Shown piece after piece: positions 6,897-8,702 of a stretch of 8,702 nucleotides of DNA. How positions within the stretch are numbered: position 1 is the stretch's first letter; each line of letters opens with the position of its first letter. The DNA is taken from positions 1 to 8,702 of the forward strand of contig JANXOO010000207.1 of assembly GCA_025353525.1 (NCBI GenBank). The letters run 5' to 3'. Both the position numbers and the translations under genes were made by a program. Under the pieces are notes generated by a model. It saw only the letters and a program-made list of their open reading frames with translations. It was not told the origin of the DNA and searched no databases. This DNA comes from Schlesneria sp. (GTDB lineage: Bacteria; Planctomycetota; Planctomycetia; Planctomycetales; Planctomycetaceae).

Positions 6897-7268
6897 TCAC
6901 TCGCCAACCTGTTCGTCGACGCCAGGTTTGGCAAGGAACCGACCGCCGCTCAGGAACATGCCGTTCTCGCAGGGGACGCACCATTCCAATGAGACTCGAT
7001 AGCAATATTCGCGCGACTCGCTGGCCATTTTGACCGTCACTTCCCCCAGCGACAGCGAACCTCGATGAAGCAGCCCCATCCCGAAACGGCTGATTTCGCG
7101 TGTCATCGCGGGAACGGTATTTCCTCGCGATGTCTTTATTTCTGCAGGAACGTTTAACTCGATTCGCTCGTGCGTGCGCAAATTGGATCCGTCGTGGTGC
7201 TCAATGCTCTCGAGTACTGACCGCAAATCCTGCACACTGGGACGACTCCACGGGTCAGGCGATATCAT
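6897..7268 (-). CDS. PilZ domain protein (putative c-di-GMP receptor)
   Basis: A 123-residue protein with a PilZ beta-barrel covering about residues 31-113. The c-di-GMP signature RxxxR is present as RTHER (31-35), followed by strands ELNVPAEIKT and, 23 residues later, EISRFGMGL (58-66) in the place of the [D/N]xSxxG motif. The first position is Glu instead of Asp/Asn. The later strands VTVKMASE, YRVSLEWCVP and FLSGGRFL complete the barrel. PilZ proteins change shape or partner on binding cyclic di-GMP. The N-terminal 30 residues (Pro-rich, then DLRSVLESIEHH) look like a short helix before the domain. ATG 7268 has GAGAG 9-13 bases upstream. Its stop is 3 bases before the GTG of the glycosyltransferase, a strong sign of one operon and coupled translation, so the membrane enzyme is the obvious candidate target. 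Confidence 0.88.
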   Translation of the reverse strand: MISPDPWSRPSVQDLRSVLESIEHHDGSNLRTHERIELNVPAEIKTSRGNTVPAMTREISRFGMGLLHRGSLSLGEVTVKMASESREYCYRVSLEWCVPCENGMFLSGGRFLAKPGVDEQVGE

Positions 7269-7667
7269 GGGTGGCTCTCACAATCTGACTGAAGGTACAA
7301 TTGGGGCGGAACGTGAACCGCTAAAGAAATCCTAGTTCACGATTCGGGGTGTGCTCCGGTGTAATTGCAATCCGTTCGACAACCTGGTCGCTACAATCGA
7401 TATAACGAGCAGAAACGGTATCGCCGTGGTGATGGATCGCATTTTTCGCTTCGTGCATTCGGTGCATGCGAAAACGGGAACACTTCATGTTCGCTGGCAA
7501 CCGGGCTATCATTACGACGATGCCGATGCCGATGACTCTTGAGACGAAGGCGGTTTGAGGGTACCCTGCGCGGGCTTGTCCCGTCGGTCGGAAGGGGGCG
7601 GTTTCCGAAGACGGTTCTTTGCGCCACAGAATGTAATCAAACGTAAGCACAACGAGGAACCGGACGA
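7269..7667. promoter_or_regulatory. Divergent intergenic region between the PilZ gene and the small membrane protein gene
   Basis: About 400 bases with no convincing gene. It must hold the promoters of the minus-strand PilZ-glycosyltransferase operon and of the plus-strand small gene, but I see no well-formed -35/-10 pair for either. Notable structure is the inverted repeat CGTGAAC (7312-7318) / GTTCACG (7335-7341), and TTTTCGC (7443-7449) / GCGAAAA (7468-7474) enclosing two copies of GTGCAT. A short GC-rich stretch with GGGTACCC lies near 7560. Open frames here (for example minus 7650-7321) have His/Arg-rich, low-hydrophobicity products unlike real proteins. Confidence 0.4.
7312..7341. promoter_or_regulatory. 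Inverted repeat upstream of the PilZ gene, operator-like
   Basis: CGTGAAC (7312-7318) and GTTCACG (7335-7341) are perfect 7-base complements separated by 16 bases, with half-site centres 23 bases apart. They lie 44-73 bases upstream of the PilZ start codon, where a regulator binding site or a 5' leader stem would be expected. A chance match is possible at this length. Confidence 0.3.
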
Positions 7668-7859
7668 ATGGCAGCTAATCTTCCCCGGAATATGGTCTTC
7701 GGTTCGTTCGCCGTCGCGGGTTTCGTTACCCTGTTAGCGCTGCTGGACATCATTGTGCAGGTTCCATTCGCCGGTTCGACGATCATGGATATCCTGTTCA
7801 TCCTGAGTGCCGGAATTGTTGGTTATCTCGGCTGGGACGCCTACAAAGATATGTCCTGA
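7668..7859 (+). CDS. Small two-helix membrane protein, function unknown
   Basis: A 63-residue protein with two hydrophobic segments at about 10-30 (FGSFAVAGFVTLLALLDIIV, with an Asp at 27) and 38-55 (TIMDILFILSAGIVGYLG). They are joined by a short QVPFAGS turn, and a soluble tail WDAYKDMS follows. It should sit in the membrane as a helical hairpin. The ATG has a good ribosome binding site, GAGGAA at 7654-7659, 8 bases upstream, which, with the clean hydrophobic pattern, supports a real gene. I do not recognise a characterised family. It appears to be a lineage-type hypothetical protein. The next gene is convergent, so it is probably a single-gene transcript, perhaps ending at the hairpin 7871-7894. 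Confidence 0.8.
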   Translation: MAANLPRNMVFGSFAVAGFVTLLALLDIIVQVPFAGSTIMDILFILSAGIVGYLGWDAYKDMS

Positions 7860-7870
7860 CCGGAATTCGA

Positions 7871-7894
7871 CCCGATGCCTGGCCCGGCACCGGG
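7871..7894. terminator. GC-rich hairpin between convergent small genes
   Basis: CCCGATGCC (7871-7879) and GGCACCGGG (7886-7894) form a 9-position stem with a single A-C mismatch and a 6-base loop, 11 bases after the stop of the 63-residue gene. No T-run follows on either strand, so efficiency as an intrinsic terminator is doubtful. Its position between two converging genes still makes a shared, U-less terminator the simplest reading. Confidence 0.4.
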
Positions 7895-7949
7895 GATTCT
7901 GAAAGGATCATGATCGACGATCGCGCCTTGCTGCACGGCTGGACGAGAT

Positions 7950-8267
7950 TCAGGCCGCTTCTGTCACCGGGACTTTTGCGTAACCGAGGTCGCGAACGAC
8001 TTCGAGAACTTCGCTCCACGTCGGAAACATCCGACCGCTCTTTCGCTTATAGTCGTCCATTGCCTTCATGAATTCGACTTCTTCGTTCGAATAATCGCGT
8101 TCGCACGTCGTCGGATCGATCATCCGGCGTCGTTCGACCTTGCGACGTTCCGGACCTTTAAAATTTGTTTCGCTTGCGACGCGGCGTCGATCGCCCCCAA
8201 AGCGACGATTCTGTATTCGGCGTTCTGCCGCTGTCACCGCTTCTGCTCCGCTTGTACTTTTTGCCAT
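7950..8267 (-). CDS. Arginine-rich small hypothetical protein
   Basis: A 105-residue soluble protein in two parts. Residues 15-49 are very rich in Arg ([16 protein letters not shown], then [11 protein letters not shown]) and probably disordered and strongly basic. Residues 50-97 ([19 protein letters not shown], then [19 protein letters not shown]) look like a folded helical unit with acidic surface and conserved-looking aromatic positions. From memory this resembles a conserved hypothetical protein seen in planctomycetes, with no known function. Nucleic-acid or acidic-protein binding by the Arg segment is only a guess. ATG 8267 is preferred because GAGG (8277-8280 on the plus strand) lies 9 bases upstream. 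ATG 8273 would leave only 3 bases. It converges with the small membrane protein gene, 90 bases apart. Confidence 0.85.
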   Translation of the reverse strand: MAKSTSGAEAVTAAERRIQNRRFGGDRRRVASETNFKGPERRKVERRRMIDPTTCERDYSNEEVEFMKAMDDYKRKSGRMFPTWSEVLEVVRDLGYAKVPVTEAA

Positions 8268-8565
8268 TGTCATCAACCTCGACCAGGGATTGTGAGGGTT
8301 GCCATCCGTTGCCGGGAATCATTCCTCCGACAGAGAGATTATGACCGCAACTTTCCTGATTGGGTTGAATGTACAGGTCGCGAAACAACGTTCAGTAAAA
8401 GAAACATTGCGGGCAGCGGTTTTGTAGCGGTCGTAACGAATATTTCGGAGCGTGAACGGTTACTACGAATGTCGGGTTCAAAACGGCGTTGAACCACACA
8501 CGGCATTAACTTGTGAAAACAGTCAACGCTTCGCACTGACCCCCGGTTCCTGACGAAAATCAATG
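8268..8565. other. Non-coding stretch upstream of the arginine-rich protein gene
   Basis: About 300 bases without a convincing gene. On the minus strand CATAAT (8337-8342 on the plus strand) could be a -10 box for the arginine-rich protein gene, but no good -35 box stands 16-18 bases from it. A plus-strand frame at 8292-8492 has an Arg-rich, non-protein-like product and no ribosome binding site. I see no RNA gene or repeat. Confidence 0.3.
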
Positions 8566-8702
8566 TTACTTCCACGAGTCCTCCCTGACGTGCGGAGGAA
8601 TTTCTTTCCGCGACGCTTTCACCGTCAAAACGGACCTCGGTGAGGCTCCGAAAATCGCGTCCTGGTCGCGCGACATTGGCGGATCCGAGCAGCCCTGTTC
8701 GG
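8566..8702 (-). CDS. Possible 3' end of a minus-strand gene, cut by the window edge
   Basis: A frame open from the right edge runs 44 codons to a TAA at 8566-8568 and ends with IPPHVREDSWK. Its third codon positions are mostly G or C and its first positions are often G, as in the confirmed genes here. A second minus frame is also open in the same stretch (to 8339) but has poorer third-position bias. No family is recognisable. The hairpin at 8631-8650, followed on the minus strand by TTTT, falls inside this frame and argues against it, since such a structure would usually follow a gene. Confidence 0.25.
   Translation of the reverse strand, partial: EQGCSDPPMSRDQDAIFGASPRSVLTVKASRKEIPPHVREDSWK
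8631..8650 (-). terminator. Short hairpin with T-run on the minus strand
   Basis: CGGACCTC (8631-8638) pairs with GAGG-TCCG (8642-8650, one bulged C) around a 3-base GGT loop, giving 8 pairs. Four A precede it on the plus strand, so a minus-strand transcript would read the hairpin followed by TTTT. It could terminate a gene lying right of the window. The T-run is short and the surrounding sequence is partly open reading frame, so confidence is low. Confidence 0.3.

Noticed and set aside
7321..7650. Minus-strand frame of 109 codons in the divergent intergenic region
   Set aside because: The product is rich in Arg, His and Met without hydrophobic pattern or motif, no ribosome binding site is seen, and it would fill the whole promoter region.
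7906..7922. Cluster of three GATC sites including the palindrome GATCATGATC
   Set aside because: GATC is frequent throughout this GC-rich sequence. Nothing nearby suggests an origin or a methylation switch.
8158..8388. Minus-strand frame of 76 codons overlapping the start of the arginine-rich protein gene
   Set aside because: Most of it is the same DNA in another frame. Its end is Ser/Arg-rich and unstructured, and the GGAGG before its internal ATG is only 1 base away.
8339..8702. Second minus-strand frame open to the right edge, ending at 8339
   Set aside because: Third-position base bias is weaker than in the confirmed genes and the last 80 residues look random, so it is probably a chance open frame.

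Overview
The window most likely comes from a planctomycete. The main evidence is a large secreted protein with the planctomycete-style LEPR motif just before its hydrophobic export segment. Supporting evidence is a set of small lineage-type hypothetical proteins, a membrane glycosyltransferase fused to a TPR tail, and a palindromic repeat carrying GGGGGACAGGCACC. The genus cannot be named from the sequence alone. Eight protein genes are well supported. A ninth, at the right edge, is doubtful. I see no tRNA, rRNA, CRISPR array or transposase gene.

Bases 1-2038 (plus strand): three genes in one direction with short gaps. They are the end of a TPR protein (open at the left edge), a PPP-type metallophosphatase and an ISOC-like cysteine hydrolase of the isochorismatase family. 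A perfect 8-bp stem-loop lies between the last two. Ten bases after the hydrolase stop is a 111-base imperfect palindrome (2048-2158) that looks like a REP/RAYT-type mobile repeat.

Bases 2159-4304: a structured leader of about 300 bases, then a 612-residue, cysteine-free secreted protein. It has the LEPR-type N-terminus, a CAP/SCP domain, a carboxypeptidase-regulatory-like or SdrD-B-like beta domain and three Ig-like repeats. It ends 6 bases from the stop of the opposing gene.

Bases 4311-7268 (minus strand): a two-gene operon. The promoter-proximal gene encodes a PilZ (c-di-GMP receptor) protein. After a 3-base gap comes an 860-residue GT-C glycosyltransferase with about ten membrane segments and a C-terminal TPR region. 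The pairing suggests, by inference, that second-messenger signalling controls the addition of lipid-linked sugars to a cell-surface product.

Bases 7269-8702: an intergenic region with inverted repeats, then a convergent pair of small genes. One encodes a 63-residue two-helix membrane protein (plus strand), the other a 105-residue arginine-rich soluble protein (minus strand). A GC-rich hairpin lies between their ends. The last 430 bases are mostly non-coding. A minus-strand frame open to the right edge may be the tail of another gene.
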